Part shown: positions 63,343 through 64,000 of the stretch, one piece after another | Numbering within the stretch: position 1 is the first letter of the stretch | Layout: every line of letters starts with the position of its first letter | Source of the DNA: Symbiodinium natans | Lineage: Eukaryota > Sar > Dinophyceae > Suessiales > Symbiodiniaceae | NCBI GenBank assembly: GCA_905221605.1 | Contig: CAJNDS010001558.1 | Span: 62,001 to 126,000 of the forward strand | Direction: 5' to 3' | Length of the DNA stretch: 64,000 bases | The notes under the pieces: model-generated | The model's input: only the letters and a program-made list of their open reading frames with translations | Databases searched by the model: none | What the model was told of the DNA's origin: nothing | Program-made: the position numbers and the translations under genes

Positions 63343-63412
63343 TGGGGTTTAGGGTTTAGGGTTTAGGGTTTAGGGTTTAGGGTTTAGGGTTTAGGGTTTA
63401 GGGTTTAGGGTT
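63343..63412 (+). repeat. interstitial TTTAGGG array
   Basis: Ten perfect units directly 3' of exon 63259-63340. Confidence 0.95.
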
Positions 63413-63815
63413 TAGTAGTTTAGGGTTTCGGGTTTCGGGGTTAGTGTCATCCTGTTCTGCGCTAAGCTACTTTCATCCCGGTTCGGCTCGTTGGGGTTTA
63501 GGTCTTAAGTGTTTGGGTTTATTTGGGTAAAACGTGTGGATCTTTTTCCCCGTAAACTTCATTAGGTATCGGCATCACCATGCTCGCGGGACGCCCGTTG
63601 TTGCAGTGGAGGGGGCGGGGGGGCTTTGGCATTGCCTTCGAGACCAAACGCATGAAAATGGGATCATGTGCCAAATGTTACCACAATCCATTCCAGGGTG
63701 TGTGTGGCCCCAAACCCTAAACCCTAAACCCGTAAACCCTGAACCCTAAACCCTAAAGCCTAAAGCCTAAACCCAATATATACCCTAAACTTAGGGTTCA
63801 CTTCGGGTTCTGCAG

Positions 63816-63906
63816 CTCAAGTTCCGAAACTGCTCGGCAGATGTTGGTGGACTTCCGCCGGCGGGCTCTCGCCGTCGTGGTGCATGAGATGCAGAGGCAG
63901 TTGGAA
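63816..63906 (+). CDS. candidate exon near the window end
   Basis: After cgggttctgcag the frame reads SSSETARQMLVDFRRRALAV then VVHEMQRQLEG; a helical peptide. Likely the same gene as 61899, 62616 and 63259. Confidence 0.5.
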
Positions 63907-64000
63907 GGGGAAACCCCTAGACCCTAAACCCCTGAACCCCTAAACCCCTAAAACCCAAACCCAAAACCCCTACACCCCTAAACGCCCAAACCCCAAACCC

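Overview
This window looks like dinoflagellate nuclear DNA. The signs are the plant/alveolate telomere motif TTTAGGG scattered everywhere, very short GC-rich coding islands mostly on one strand, splice donors of the GT, GC and GA types, long G and C homopolymers, and low gene density. The species cannot be named from the sequence. Nothing prokaryotic is present, and the window is not a chromosome end because TTTAGGG and CCCTAAA alternate throughout.

Layout. 1-4.8 kb: pieces of a plus-strand gene or genes with two CCCH zinc-finger exons (2354 and 3462) and a stop-containing exon ending at 4768. 4.8-9.5 kb: no telomeric repeats, a few doubtful coding stretches on both strands. 9.5-36.2 kb: plus-strand exons of about 40-100 bp separated by introns built from TTTAGGG/CCCTAAA arrays, poly-G/poly-C tracts and small inverted-repeat elements. 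The clearest genes here are a start-to-stop set of exons at 14613-17504 (unknown), an exon series at 18943-22768 (unknown) and a WD40-repeat gene at 31293-34644 whose reading frame fixes six introns. 36.2-48.06 kb: no TTTAGGG at all, but a mosaic of satellites: AT-rich palindromic minisatellite, a 98-bp and an 87-bp repeat sharing a hairpin core, a TATC-rich 138-bp repeat, a G-rich minisatellite, TTATCATAATTATGATAA palindromes, a 54-bp palindromic repeat, and a 1.42-kb higher-order repeat. 48-64 kb: the exon-in-telomeric-repeat pattern returns, with an FkbM-family methyltransferase gene (50952-52233, two exons), a ubiquitin-like-domain gene (57.2-58.97 kb), a minus-strand exon near 60.2 kb and the start of another gene at 61899.

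Main point. The telomeric arrays behave as intron material. Many exons are preceded by CCCTAAA (or poly-C) and followed by TTTAGGG (or poly-G), so the two ends of one intron are complementary. In the ubiquitin-like gene a TTTAGGG array sits inside a terminal-inverted-repeat element that forms an entire intron bounded by a GATTC direct repeat, and removing it restores the protein frame. At least four inverted-repeat element families occur (A: GGGATGTTCCCCC ends with 7-8 bp target duplications; B: GGAGGTTCATGGTACTT; C: GGTAGCCCAGTGG; D: CATTTTGCATGTTTCAAGGG), several carrying telomeric repeats inside. I read this as introner-like elements that host or seed telomeric arrays. Isolated exon calls rest on open frames, splice-like borders and peptide quality; in several islands a second frame is also open.
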